The position numbers were made by a program, and so were the translations under genes. Positions 1 to 8,200 of a stretch of 9,108 nucleotides of DNA are shown here, piece after piece. The stretch is taken from the NCBI GenBank assembly GCA_937871705.1, contig CALMOO010000735.1:1-9108 (forward strand). The letters are read 5' to 3'. Origin of the DNA: an uncultured Hymenobacter sp. (GTDB lineage: Bacteria > Bacteroidota > Bacteroidia > Cytophagales > Hymenobacteraceae). Each line of letters starts with the position of its first letter. The first letter of the stretch is position 1. Below the pieces are notes generated by a model. It saw nothing but the letters and a program-made list of their open reading frames with translations. It was not told the origin of the DNA and ran no database searches.

Positions 1-208
1 ACGTAGCCTGCGCCTCGTTGTAGAGACCGCCGTCGCTGTAGCCCGAAGTGAGTGAGTTACCCACGGACACGTAGCTCGTAAAGTCGAGCGAGCCGGGGCT
101 GGCAGTGGGCGCGTCGATGTTGGCTTGGCAGCCGGCCAGCCCAAGGCCCAGGCTTAGCACGGCCAGCGCGGGCCGGGAATTCTTACGGAAAGAGGATAAA
201 GTCGTCAT
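1..208 (-). CDS. SGNH/GDSL-family lipoprotein hydrolase, N-terminal part (runs off the window)
   Basis: Reading the minus strand from the ATG at 208-206 gives 69 residues before the window ends. A basic start (MTTLSSFRKNSRP) leads into a hydrophobic stretch and a lipobox, LAGC, with the lipidated cysteine at about residue 27, so the protein is an exported lipoprotein. After a short linker comes DFTSYVSVGNSLTSGYSDGG; GNSLT corresponds to block I of SGNH/GDSL hydrolases, with the serine as likely nucleophile. Bacteroidota lipoproteins with the pattern FTxYVxxGNSLTxGYxDG are known members of this esterase/lipase family. The other catalytic blocks lie outside the window, so activity cannot be confirmed. 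The start codon is 20 nt downstream of the porin stop, suggesting co-transcription with the FadL-type channel and a role in cleaving ester or lipid substrates at the outer membrane; that role is inference. Confidence 0.85.
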   Translation of the reverse strand, partial: MTTLSSFRKNSRPALAVLSLGLGLAGCQANIDAPTASPGSLDFTSYVSVGNSLTSGYSDGGLYNEAQAT

Positions 209-228
209 GGGTAGGAAAAAGGCCAGAA

Positions 229-1494
229 TTAGAATTTAACGAACAGCCCCACGCCGGGCACGCTGATGGTCGTCTTGTAGGTGCCGGCCACGCGGTCGGT
301 GGTGCCAAGGCTGACGAGGTCGCTCTGGCTTTGGCTGCGCTTCATGAAGTCCTCGAACAGGAACGAGCCGTCGATGCCGAAGCGCTGGCCGAAGGTGTAG
401 GTAAAGCCCGCGGTAGCGCCAATGCGGTCAGCATCGGGGGTTTCGGGCGTTACGAAGCCATTGCGCACCGTCGAGAAATCGTAGAACGTGCCGGCCCGCA
501 CCGTGAAGTTGTCCGTCACCTTGTACTGCGCACCAGCGCGAAAGGCCAGCGCGTCTTCGTACTGGCGCTTGGAGGTAGACGACGTAGCGCCGCCCAGCAC
601 ACCGCCCGAGTAGGTGAAATCGAGCGTGCGGTAGCGGCTCCAGCCCACCAAGTTCGCGTCGAAGGCGATGGTCAGCTTGTCGTTGGGCCGCACCCCGATG
701 CCGAAGCTGTAGACGTCGGGCAGCGGCAGGGTCACGTCGAAGTTCTTGGCCGTGAACAGGCCGGCTACCGAGGCCGGCGTGTTAGAGAGAGTCACGTCGC
801 CGCCGTTCACGTGGGCATTGATGGCCGAGCGGTAGCTCAGGCCCACGCTCAGCTTCTCGCTGGGCTTGAACATGACGCCTGCATTAAGGCCAAATTTGTG
901 TTCGGCCTTGCCCGTGAGCTGCGCATGAAAGGGCGCCCCCCCAGCCTGCGACTGCACCGGGATATCGCGCTGCAAGTCCACGTCGCCGTAGGCCAGCATC
1001 ACCAGCCCTACCCCTACCCCCACCTGCGGCGTGATGGCGACCGAAGCCGTGGCCTGGGCATAGACCGAGCGCAGGTTAATGTCGGTGAGGGCATAACGGC
1101 CCGTCCAGCCCTGGGCATAGTGCAGCTCGCTGCCAAAAGGCGTGTACACGCCCAGGCCCAGCTTCCACTTATTGTCTTTGCCAAAGCCCGCGTAGCCGTT
1201 GAAGGGAAAGACGTTCTTGTTTTGCAGGTTTTCCTGGCTACCCCCCCCCTCAGCCCGGAAGGAGATGCGCGGAATAGCCACGTTGAAACCACCCTGGATG
1301 CCGTTGCCCTGCACAAAGACAAACGAGCCCGGATTATAGAATTGCGCCGCTTGGTCGAGGTAGAGGCCGGTGCCGGTGGCGCCCATGCCGTTGTTTTTTT
1401 GGCCTGATAGGCCTACTTGGAAACCGCTCGCGAGGGCGCTCGATGTGGCCGCCAAGAGCGTGCCCCCCACGAGGAGTAAAGATTTTGCCTGCAT
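229..1494 (-). CDS. FadL/OmpP1-family outer-membrane transport protein
   Basis: The 421-residue product matches the Toluene_X/OmpP1/FadL family of outer-membrane beta-barrels, which pass long-chain fatty acids and other hydrophobic compounds across the outer membrane. Residues 1-22 are a signal peptide ending ALA. The mature N-terminus (SGFQVGLSGQKNNGMGATGTG, then DQAAQFYNPGSF at about 47-58) resembles the FadL N-terminal hatch with its conserved glycines and the NPA-like NPG. Alternating amphipathic strands follow, including LGLGVYTPFGSELHY and KLSVGLSYRS, and the chain ends VGLFVKF with the terminal phenylalanine usual for barrels inserted by the BAM complex. Length is normal for the family. 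A tract of nine Gs encodes E82-G83-G84-G85-S86, probably in the first surface loop. The gene diverges from the EEP gene and probably leads an operon with the SGNH lipoprotein. I found no convincing TAnnTTTG promoter upstream; TATCTTTA at 1532-1525 is a weak match without a -33 element. The substrate is unknown. Confidence 0.9.
   Translation of the reverse strand: MQAKSLLLVGGTLLAATSSALASGFQVGLSGQKNNGMGATGTGLYLDQAAQFYNPGSFVFVQGNGIQGGFNVAIPRISFRAEGGGSQENLQNKNVFPFNGYAGFGKDNKWKLGLGVYTPFGSELHYAQGWTGRYALTDINLRSVYAQATASVAITPQVGVGVGLVMLAYGDVDLQRDIPVQSQAGGAPFHAQLTGKAEHKFGLNAGVMFKPSEKLSVGLSYRSAINAHVNGGDVTLSNTPASVAGLFTAKNFDVTLPLPDVYSFGIGVRPNDKLTIAFDANLVGWSRYRTLDFTYSGGVLGGATSSTSKRQYEDALAFRAGAQYKVTDNFTVRAGTFYDFSTVRNGFVTPETPDADRIGATAGFTYTFGQRFGIDGSFLFEDFMKRSQSQSDLVSLGTTDRVAGTYKTTISVPGVGLFVKF
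1241..1249 (-). repeat. Homopolymer of nine Gs inside the porin gene
   Basis: Nine consecutive C on the plus strand are nine G on the coding strand, covering the end of codon 82 through codon 85 of the FadL-type porin. A gain or loss of one base would frameshift the gene after about residue 85. Such tracts are slippage-prone; whether this one varies is not known. Confidence 0.6.
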
Positions 1495-1547
1495 AACTGA
1501 GAGAACTGGGTGAGAAAGGAGGAATAAAGATATTGTGTTTTTGTCGA

Positions 1548-1576
1548 AATAAAGTAGGCACGCCTACTACTTTATT
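1548..1576. repeat. Inverted repeat upstream of the porin gene (possible operator)
   Basis: The arms AATAAAGTAG (1548-1557) and CTACTTTATT (1567-1576) are perfect complements around a 9-nt spacer. A nested, shifted palindrome GTAGGC-AC-GCCTAC (1554-1567) overlaps them, so two pairings compete. It lies 54 nt before the porin ATG, a position fitting a regulator site or a leader hairpin. No terminator-like T run follows on the porin strand. Its function is not established. Confidence 0.4.
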
Positions 1577-1892
1577 CCGAAGTAGAAAGTAAAGCTACCC
1601 TCTGCCAGCGCACAGCCTAGCATAATTGGCAGACTGCCGGAGCTGGCCTTTTTCACCACTTTGAGCATCAGGCAGATAAGAAAGATAATTTTAGAACAAC
1701 CGCATCGCCAACCTAGCTTATTCGATGATTACTCCTGCACTGAAAGACACACGCGATAGTCTATAACTACTTGATTAGCTTTTGCATGCAGAGCAAACAA
1801 GCTATCACAAACTAGTCTAATAAATGGCATTATTGCAGTAAGCTTCTTGCTCATACCAGTATCAAGAACGAGCTTCCAAGCTGCATAAATTG

Positions 1893-1912
1893 CTGTTTTA
1901 CAGGCAAAACAG
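1893..1912. repeat. Small perfect inverted repeat upstream of the EEP promoter region
   Basis: CTGTTTT (1893-1899) and AAAACAG (1906-1912) are perfect 7-nt complements around a 6-nt loop. The site ends 14 nt before the TTG of the upstream candidate promoter, so it could be a regulator site, but a repeat this short in AT-rich DNA may be chance. Confidence 0.2.
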
Positions 1913-1926
1913 GCCACTCTTACTGA

Positions 1927-1983
1927 TTGGACTATTTAGCAACCTTGGCTTAACTTTGGGTACTATGGTAGCAGGTAATTTTG
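1927..1983 (+). promoter_or_regulatory. Candidate Bacteroidota-type promoters for the EEP gene
   Basis: Two exact matches to the Bacteroidota -7 consensus TAnnTTTG occur just before the gene: TAACTTTG at 1951-1958 and TAATTTTG at 1976-1983. The first has TTG at 1927-1929, 21 nt upstream. The second has TTTG at 1955-1958, 17 nt upstream, so one sequence could be the -7 box of one promoter and the -33 box of the other. The ATG at 2020 would follow a leader of roughly 30 or 55 nt. The match is to the sigma-A type consensus described in Bacteroides and Flavobacterium; which element is used cannot be told from sequence. Confidence 0.5.
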
Positions 1984-2019
1984 CCCTCCGTTTACTACCC
2001 ATTTCTCTTCCTTTATCTG

Positions 2020-5000
2020 ATGCGGAAAACTTTACTTCTCGGGCTTGCTGGCTTACTGTCTTTGGCAGCAACGCAGGCGCAAGCGCAGGCTACGCTCACA
2101 ACCAGCCCATACACTCAAAACTTTGATAACCTGACTAGTGGGTTGCCCACGGGCTTTAGTGTGTACACGGCTGCCACGGCTACGAGCCTGGGCACGGCTG
2201 CTACCCCCATCCTTACCCCCGGTGCTACCACCTTGTGGACTGCAACGAGTGGCGGCTTTAAGAACTTTGCCTCCGCAACGGGGCTCCACAGCGGGGCTAC
2301 GGCAGCGGCGCAGGCGGCGGCGCCCAACCGGGCACTAGGCGTGCGCCAAGTAGGCGGCACCGACCCAGGCGCAGCTTTTGCCTTTGCCATTGCCAACACG
2401 TTGAATAAGCGAGACTTTGCGCTCAGTTTCAAGTTGCAATCGCTCGACAGCACGGGCACGCGCACGGCTACCTGGCGAGTTGACTACGGCGTAGGTACCA
2501 CGCCATCGACCTTTACGCAGATAGGCTCAACGGCCACCACTGGGCCGGTTTTCTCTAACAATACGGTTAGCGTCAACTTCGGCTCGGCCCTCAACGATGT
2601 AACCGGCCCGGTTTGGGTACGCATAGTTACCCTGACGGCTACGACCAGCACGGCGGCGGGCAACCGCCCTTCTTCGGCCATCGATGACTTCTCGCTGAGC
2701 TGGACGGACACGCCGAATGCGCCCTTGCTGCTCGCTACCCCAGCTACCCTGGCTTTTGGCAAGCAAGCCATCAATACGCCTTCGGCCAACCAGACTTTTT
2801 CGCTCTCGGGCACCAACCTGACCGATGGGGCTACCCTGACTACGGCTGCGCCTTTTGCGCTGTCGAAAGATGGCACCACGTTTGGCACTTCGGTCACGTA
2901 CACGGCTGCCGACCTGGCCAGCGCCAAAACGGTGTACGTGCAGTTTACCCCTACTACCCTGGGGGTAGTGAGTGGGCCAGCTACGGGCGCAGTAACGATT
3001 ACGAGCACGGGCGCCACTACGCGCACCATTGGGCTGACCGGCACAGGCACCGACCCAACGCAGACGGTGTATAGCTTCGATGGCTGCGTAAGCAACACGA
3101 ACCTGTCGGATGGCTGGACCCAGTTCAGCGTGACCGGCGCCCAAACCTGGGCCTGCACCACCTTTGGCCACGACCCTAATGCGCCCACTGGCACGGCGGC
3201 CTACCCATCTGCTGTGCAGATGAATGGCTTTGCCACCATCAACAATACCAACGAAGACTGGTTGATTTCGCCGGCGCTGGCGCTGGGCACGACCACCTAC
3301 CCCCTGCTGTCGTTCTGGAGCCGCGCGGCCTTTACGGGCGCGCCGCTGCGCTTGCTGGTATCGACTAACTACTCGGGCACAGGCAGCCCCTTGGCTACCG
3401 GCGTTACCTGGACCGACCTGAACGCCGCCTTCCCTACCCCCGGCACCGACACTTGGACCCAGACTGCGAACGTGGACCTGAGCCCCTACAAACAGGCGGG
3501 TGTGTACGTGGCCTTCGTGTATAATTCCTCCACCGATGACGGCGCCCGCTGGACCCTCGACGATGTAGTGCTGACCAACTCCGCTACCCCTGCGCCACCC
3601 GCCCTGCGCGTTAGTGTGCAGAGCCTGGGTTTTGGTTACCACGCCGTGAGCACGACGACCGTGCAAACGATGAATGTGACGGCTACCAGCCTCACCAGCG
3701 ACCTGACGGTGACTTCGTCGAACGCGGCGTTTCAGCTTTCGAAGGACGGCGCGGCATTCAGCAATTCGCTTACTTACACCCCGACCGAGGCATCTGACAA
3801 AACGGTGCCGGTGCAAGTGCGCTTTCAGCCTACGGCAGCCTCGACCACCTACTCGGCTACGGCCACGGTAGCTACCACTGGCGCCACCTCGAAAGTAGTG
3901 ACGCTGAGCGGCAACACCTACGATGTGGCCAACACGCTGGAGCTGGTGAACTGGAACATGGAGTGGTTTGGCTCGTCGGCTGCTGGCTTTGGCCCCGACA
4001 ATAAAGACCTGCAATTCACCAACGCCAGCACCGTTATCAAGGGCCTCAACGCTGACGTGTATGCCTTGTTGGAAGTAGTGGATACCGTGCGCCTGCGCAC
4101 GCTTGTGGCCTCCATGCCCGGCTACGCTTACCGTATCTCGGACTTCGGCTCGAACGCCGACGACAAGGCCGATGCCGACTACACGCTCACCCAAAAGCTA
4201 GCTTTTGTGTACCGCACCAGCGTGGTCACCAATCCGCAGTTCTCGTCGTTCTTCCGCTCGCGGCAGGCCGACAATGCCGCCGACTACACGTACTGGTCGT
4301 CGGGCCGGTTTCCGTTCGTGATGCAAGCCAACGTGACGCTAAACGGCGTGACCAAGCCCGTCACCTTCGTGGCCATTCACGCCAAGGCTAATACCGACCC
4401 GGTACTCACCTCCTACGCCCGCCGCAAGAGCGCCGCCGACGAGCTAAAAGCCAAGCTGGATGCCGATTACGCGGGCAAAGACTTTGTGGTGCTGGGCGAC
4501 TTCAACGATGACCTCGACCAGACTATTACGGCCGGCGTTTCGCCTGCTACTACCTCGTACAGCGCCTTCACCACCGATGCCGCCAACTACTCCTCGCCCA
4601 CGCTGCAAGAGCTGAGCTTGACGGGCAAAAAATCGACGGTGTCGTACAACGACGTGATTGACCACGTAGTAGACTCGAAGTCGTTTTACAGCTACTACCT
4701 CCCCGGCACGGCCGAGGTGCAGACCGGCATCACGAGCACCATCGCCAATTACGGCAGCACCACCTCCGACCACTACCCCGTGCTGACGCGCTACTCGTTT
4801 GCCAACAGCGCGCTGGCCACCACGGCCAGCCGCGCCCTGAGCCTGGGCCTCTACCCCAACCCGGTGAATAACACTGTGCGCTTTGAGGTGCCCGAAACCG
4901 GCTCGAACCTGAGCCTGCAAGTGCACAGCCTCGATGGCCGCCTGGTGCTGCGCGGCACGGGCTCGGTGGAGCAGCTCAACCAACAGCTCAACCAGCGCGT

Positions 5001-5082
5001 GGCCGGCCTAGGCAATGGCTTGTACCTCATTCAAGTGGTGGGCGCCAAGCAGACCTACACCGACCGCTTCCAGAAGCTATAG
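2020..5082 (+). CDS. T9SS-secreted multidomain endonuclease/exonuclease/phosphatase (EEP) protein
   Basis: I chose the ATG at 2020 over an in-frame TTG at 1981 because it starts directly with a signal peptide (MRKTLLLGLAGLLSL, cleavage after AQA near residues 22-24) and the TTG overlaps a promoter candidate. The 1020-residue product contains a beta-rich N-terminal domain (about 25-230), an Ig-like domain (235-343), a choice-of-anchor-J/cleaved-adhesin-like domain (350-525), a second Ig-like domain (528-640) and an EEP domain (641-930). The two Ig-like domains are related (FALSKDGTTF versus FQLSKDGAAF). EEP motifs appear complete: N644-W-N-M-E648, metal-binding E685 in LLEV, H787 in IHAKA, D827/N829 in GDFND, D881-H882, and SDH with H918. 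Residues 937-1020 (LYPNP at 944-948, GLYLIQV, ending RFQKL) are a type A T9SS sorting domain, cut off when the protein is released or anchored at the surface. Substrate is unproven: extracellular DNA, nucleotides or phosphodiesters are all possible. The gene is monocistronic, ending at a terminator. Confidence 0.9.
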   Translation: MRKTLLLGLAGLLSLAATQAQAQATLTTSPYTQNFDNLTSGLPTGFSVYTAATATSLGTAATPILTPGATTLWTATSGGFKNFASATGLHSGATAAAQAAAPNRALGVRQVGGTDPGAAFAFAIANTLNKRDFALSFKLQSLDSTGTRTATWRVDYGVGTTPSTFTQIGSTATTGPVFSNNTVSVNFGSALNDVTGPVWVRIVTLTATTSTAAGNRPSSAIDDFSLSWTDTPNAPLLLATPATLAFGKQAINTPSANQTFSLSGTNLTDGATLTTAAPFALSKDGTTFGTSVTYTAADLASAKTVYVQFTPTTLGVVSGPATGAVTITSTGATTRTIGLTGTGTDPTQTVYSFDGCVSNTNLSDGWTQFSVTGAQTWACTTFGHDPNAPTGTAAYPSAVQMNGFATINNTNEDWLISPALALGTTTYPLLSFWSRAAFTGAPLRLLVSTNYSGTGSPLATGVTWTDLNAAFPTPGTDTWTQTANVDLSPYKQAGVYVAFVYNSSTDDGARWTLDDVVLTNSATPAPPALRVSVQSLGFGYHAVSTTTVQTMNVTATSLTSDLTVTSSNAAFQLSKDGAAFSNSLTYTPTEASDKTVPVQVRFQPTAASTTYSATATVATTGATSKVVTLSGNTYDVANTLELVNWNMEWFGSSAAGFGPDNKDLQFTNASTVIKGLNADVYALLEVVDTVRLRTLVASMPGYAYRISDFGSNADDKADADYTLTQKLAFVYRTSVVTNPQFSSFFRSRQADNAADYTYWSSGRFPFVMQANVTLNGVTKPVTFVAIHAKANTDPVLTSYARRKSAADELKAKLDADYAGKDFVVLGDFNDDLDQTITAGVSPATTSYSAFTTDAANYSSPTLQELSLTGKKSTVSYNDVIDHVVDSKSFYSYYLPGTAEVQTGITSTIANYGSTTSDHYPVLTRYSFANSALATTASRALSLGLYPNPVNNTVRFEVPETGSNLSLQVHSLDGRLVLRGTGSVEQLNQQLNQRVAGLGNGLYLIQVVGAKQTYTDRFQKL

Positions 5083-5108
5083 CGTGTTTTAGCTGTCAGC
5101 TTTTTAAG

Positions 5109-5141
5109 AAGCCCTGGCCTCTGGTAGGTCAGGGCTTTTTT
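5109..5141 (+). terminator. Rho-independent terminator after the EEP gene
   Basis: AAGCCCTGGCC (5109-5119) pairs with GGTCAGGGCTT (5127-5137) through 11 pairs including one G-T wobble, with a 7-nt loop and a run of six T (5136-5141). It lies 27 nt after the EEP stop codon and separates that gene from the protease gene. Confidence 0.88.
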
Positions 5142-5241
5142 GGGCAATAAAGGGGGGTAGGGAATTAGCTGATGGCTTATATGCAACGATTGGGCGGGCG
5201 GCTTCTACCTTGCATTATTGCTAGACTTTTTACGACATAAC

Positions 5242-8200
5242 ATGCCCGTTTTTACTTCTGCGCCGGCGCGCCTGGCGTTGCTGGGTGCGTTGCTGCCCCT
5301 GGCGGCGCAGGCGGCACCGCCCGCCGCCCTACCCTACTTCTCGGAGCCCAGCGTGTCGCCCGACCGGCAGGAAATCGCCTTTGTATCAGGTGGGGATATC
5401 TGGACGGTGCCAGCGGCCGGCGGCGAGGCCCGGCTGCTAGTGGCGCACCCCGCCACCGAAAGCCGCCCCCTCTACGCGCCCGATGGCAAGTCGCTGGCCT
5501 TCGTTTCGACGCGCAGCGGCAACGGCGATATTTACCTGCTGAACTTTGAGTCGGGCGAGCTGAAGCGGCTCACGTTTGATGACGGCCTGGACCAGCTTGA
5601 TAACTGGTCGGCCGATGGTAAGTACCTCTATTATTCATCCACGAGCCGCGACATCGCGGGTATGAACGACATCTACCGCGTGCCGGTGGGCGGCGGCACG
5701 CCCACCGCCGTGTCGGCCGACCGCTACGCCAACGAGTTTTTCGCCGCGCCCAGCCCCGATGGCCGTACGCTGGCCTTCAGTGCCCGCGGCATTGCCTCGG
5801 CGCAGTGGTGGCGCCACGGCCACAGCCACCTCGACGAGTCGGAAATCTGGCTGCGGCAGGAAGGTAAAAACGGGCCTACGTACACGGGCCTCACCAGCGG
5901 CGGCTCGAAGGCCTTGTGGCCGATGTGGGGGGTAGGCGGCCAAAAGCTGTTCTTCACCTCTGACCAGGGCGGGCCCGAAAATATCTGGACCATTGGGCTG
6001 ACGAAGAGCGCCCCGCAGCAGGTTACCAATTTTAAGGGGGGTAGGGTGCTGTGGCCCAGCATTTCGTACGATGGCAAGCTGCTGGTGTTTGAGCGCGATT
6101 TCAACATTTGGACGCTAGATACCCAAAATGGGCAGGCGAAGCAGGTGGCCATCAGGCGGCGGGGCGCGCCGGCCAGCCCCACCATCGAGCGGCAGCGTTT
6201 TACCGACCGCCTGCAGGAGCTGGCGCTCTCGCCCGATGGCAAGAAGGTGGCCTTCGTTGTGCACGGCGAGGTGTTTGCGGCTTCGGCCGCTGATGGCGGC
6301 GACGCGACCCGCCTCTCGGTGACCACCGCCGCCGAAAGCGACCTGGCCTGGGCGCCCGACAGCCGGCGGCTGGTGTACGTGTCGGCCCGCGACGGCGCCA
6401 AGCACTTGTACAGCTACACGTTTGCCACCGGCAAAGAAACCCGCCTGACCAACGCGGCCACCAACGACGCGTCGCCGCGCTTCTCGCCCGATGGGAAATT
6501 GCTGGCCTTTGAGCGCGATGCCAAAGAGCTGCGCGTGCTCGACGTGGCCAAAAACCAGGAGCGCGTGCTGGGCACCGGGCGCCTCGACCGGCCGCCCCTG
6601 TCGGCGGAGCGCTCGTTTGTGTGGTCGCCCGATGGGCGCTGGATAGCCTACACGCCGCGCGGCGGCCGGGGCTTCACCAATGTGCTGGTGGTGCCCACGG
6701 CCGGCGGCCCGTCGCAGCCCCTGAGCTTTTTGGCTAACTCGAACAGCAACACCGTTTCGTGGAGCCCCGACGGCAAATACTTGCTCTTTGACACCGGCCA
6801 GCGCACCGAAGATGCCGAGGTGGCGCGCATCGATTTGCAGCTGCGCACGCCGCGCTTCCGCGAAGACCAATTCCGCGACTTGTTTAAGGAAACAACGCCG
6901 GGGCCCGTAGCGCCCGATAAAAACCAGGCGCCGCCTGCCAAGCCGCCTACCCCCTCCACGCCGGCCGCCCTGCCGGTAGCCGCCGCCGACTCGGCCCGCG
7001 CCAAAGCGCGCGTGGCGGGCAAGCTGAGTAAGTCGCGCAAGGGCAAGAAGGGTGCGATAGATTCGGCCGCCACGGTCGTGGCCGCCAAGCCGCCGGTGCA
7101 GATTAATTTCGACGACATTCGCCGTCGCCTGAGTTTGGTGCCGGTGGGTATAGACGTGCGCGCCCAAACCATTAGCCCCGATGGCAAGTGGCTGCTGCTC
7201 ACGGGCAGTGTGCTCAGCCAAACCAACTTATACATCTACCCGCTCGATGAGCTGAGCAAGGAGCCCGCCACCGCCCGGCAGCTTACCTCTACGGCGGGCG
7301 CCAAGCGTGAGGCGCAGTTTTCGCCCGACAGCAAGGAGGTGTATTTCCTCGACCAAGGCATTCAGGTGGTGCCGGTGGAGGCCGGCAAGGGCACGCCGCG
7401 CAGCGTGGCCGTGGCCGCCGAACTGGACGTTGACTTCGAGCAAGAGAAAATGGTAGTCTTTGACGAAGCCTGGGCCTACCTACGCGACTTCTTCAACGAC
7501 AAGACCTTCAACGGCACCAACTGGCCCGCCCAGCACGACCAATTCGCACCCTACATCGCCGGCGCTCGCACCCCCGACGAGGCACGCCGCCTCACCAATT
7601 TGATGATTGGTGAGTTGAACGCCTCGCACTCGGGCATGGGGCCGGCGGCGGCAGCCAGTGGCACGGTGGCGCCGGCCACGGGCCGCCTGGGCCTACGCTT
7701 CGACCCTGCGGAGTACGAGCAGCACGGCCGCTTGCGCATCACGACGGTGCTGCCGCTGGGCGCCGGCGCGCTGGCCGGCCTCAAGCCCGGCGACGTGCTG
7801 CTGGCCGTAGATGGCCACCCGATTACGGGCTCGACCAACCTCGACGAGTTGCTGCAATACAAGGTGGGCCGCCGCACGGCGCTGCGCGTGGCCAGCGACA
7901 ATAAGGAGCGCGACGTGGTGGTGCGCCCCCTGAGCCGCGACACCGAAAAGGCCCTCGACTACCGCCAGTGGGTGGAGGAGCGCCGCGCCTACGTGGCCAA
8001 GGCCAGCGGCGGCAAGCTCGGCTACGTGCACATGTTCGACATGTCGGCCGCCTCGCTCTCGCAGCTTTACCTTGACCTCGACGCCGAGAACATGAGCCGT
8101 GAAGGCGTGGTAGTGGACGTGCGCAACAACAACGGCGGCTTCGTGAACGTGTACGCCATCGACGTGCTGGCGCGCCGCAGCTACCTCACCATGGCCGACC

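Larger units (their letters stand above)
1495..2019. other. Divergent intergenic region, AT-richer than its surroundings
   Basis: This 525-nt stretch separates the minus-strand porin from the plus-strand EEP gene. It contains an inverted repeat at 1548-1576, a small hairpin at 1893-1912 and candidate promoters at 1927-1983. The middle (about 1620-1920) is clearly AT-richer than the flanking genes; 1681-1740 is 40% GC by my count. I see no convincing gene in it. A 62-codon frame on the minus strand (1917-1729) has no recognisable protein character, and no tRNA, small-RNA signature or transposon end is visible. Confidence 0.6.

Noticed and set aside
331..1407. 358-codon open frame on the plus strand, antisense to the porin gene
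   Set aside because: It is rich in Arg, Ala, His and Val without domain motifs, as expected from the complement of a GC-rich gene. The opposite strand encodes a clear signal-peptide barrel protein.
1729..1917. 62-codon frame on the minus strand in the AT-rich spacer
   Set aside because: No signal peptide, domain or ribosome-binding context, and AT-rich DNA with a short frame of this size is unremarkable. It cannot be fully excluded as a small gene.
1981..2019. TTG at 1981 as the start of the EEP gene
   Set aside because: It adds 13 residues before a complete signal peptide and overlaps the TAATTTTG promoter candidate. ATG at 2020 fits better.
2527..4194. 555-codon open frame on the minus strand inside the EEP gene
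   Set aside because: Low-complexity Gly/Arg/Val composition and no recognisable domain. The plus strand has continuous conserved domains through the same region.
5218..5241. TTG at 5218 as the start of the protease
   Set aside because: The eight extra residues (with D and H) precede an already complete signal peptide that begins at ATG 5242.
6115..7221. 368-codon open frame on the minus strand inside the protease gene
   Set aside because: Arg/Gly/His-rich shadow of the propeller-coding frame, with no start context or motifs.
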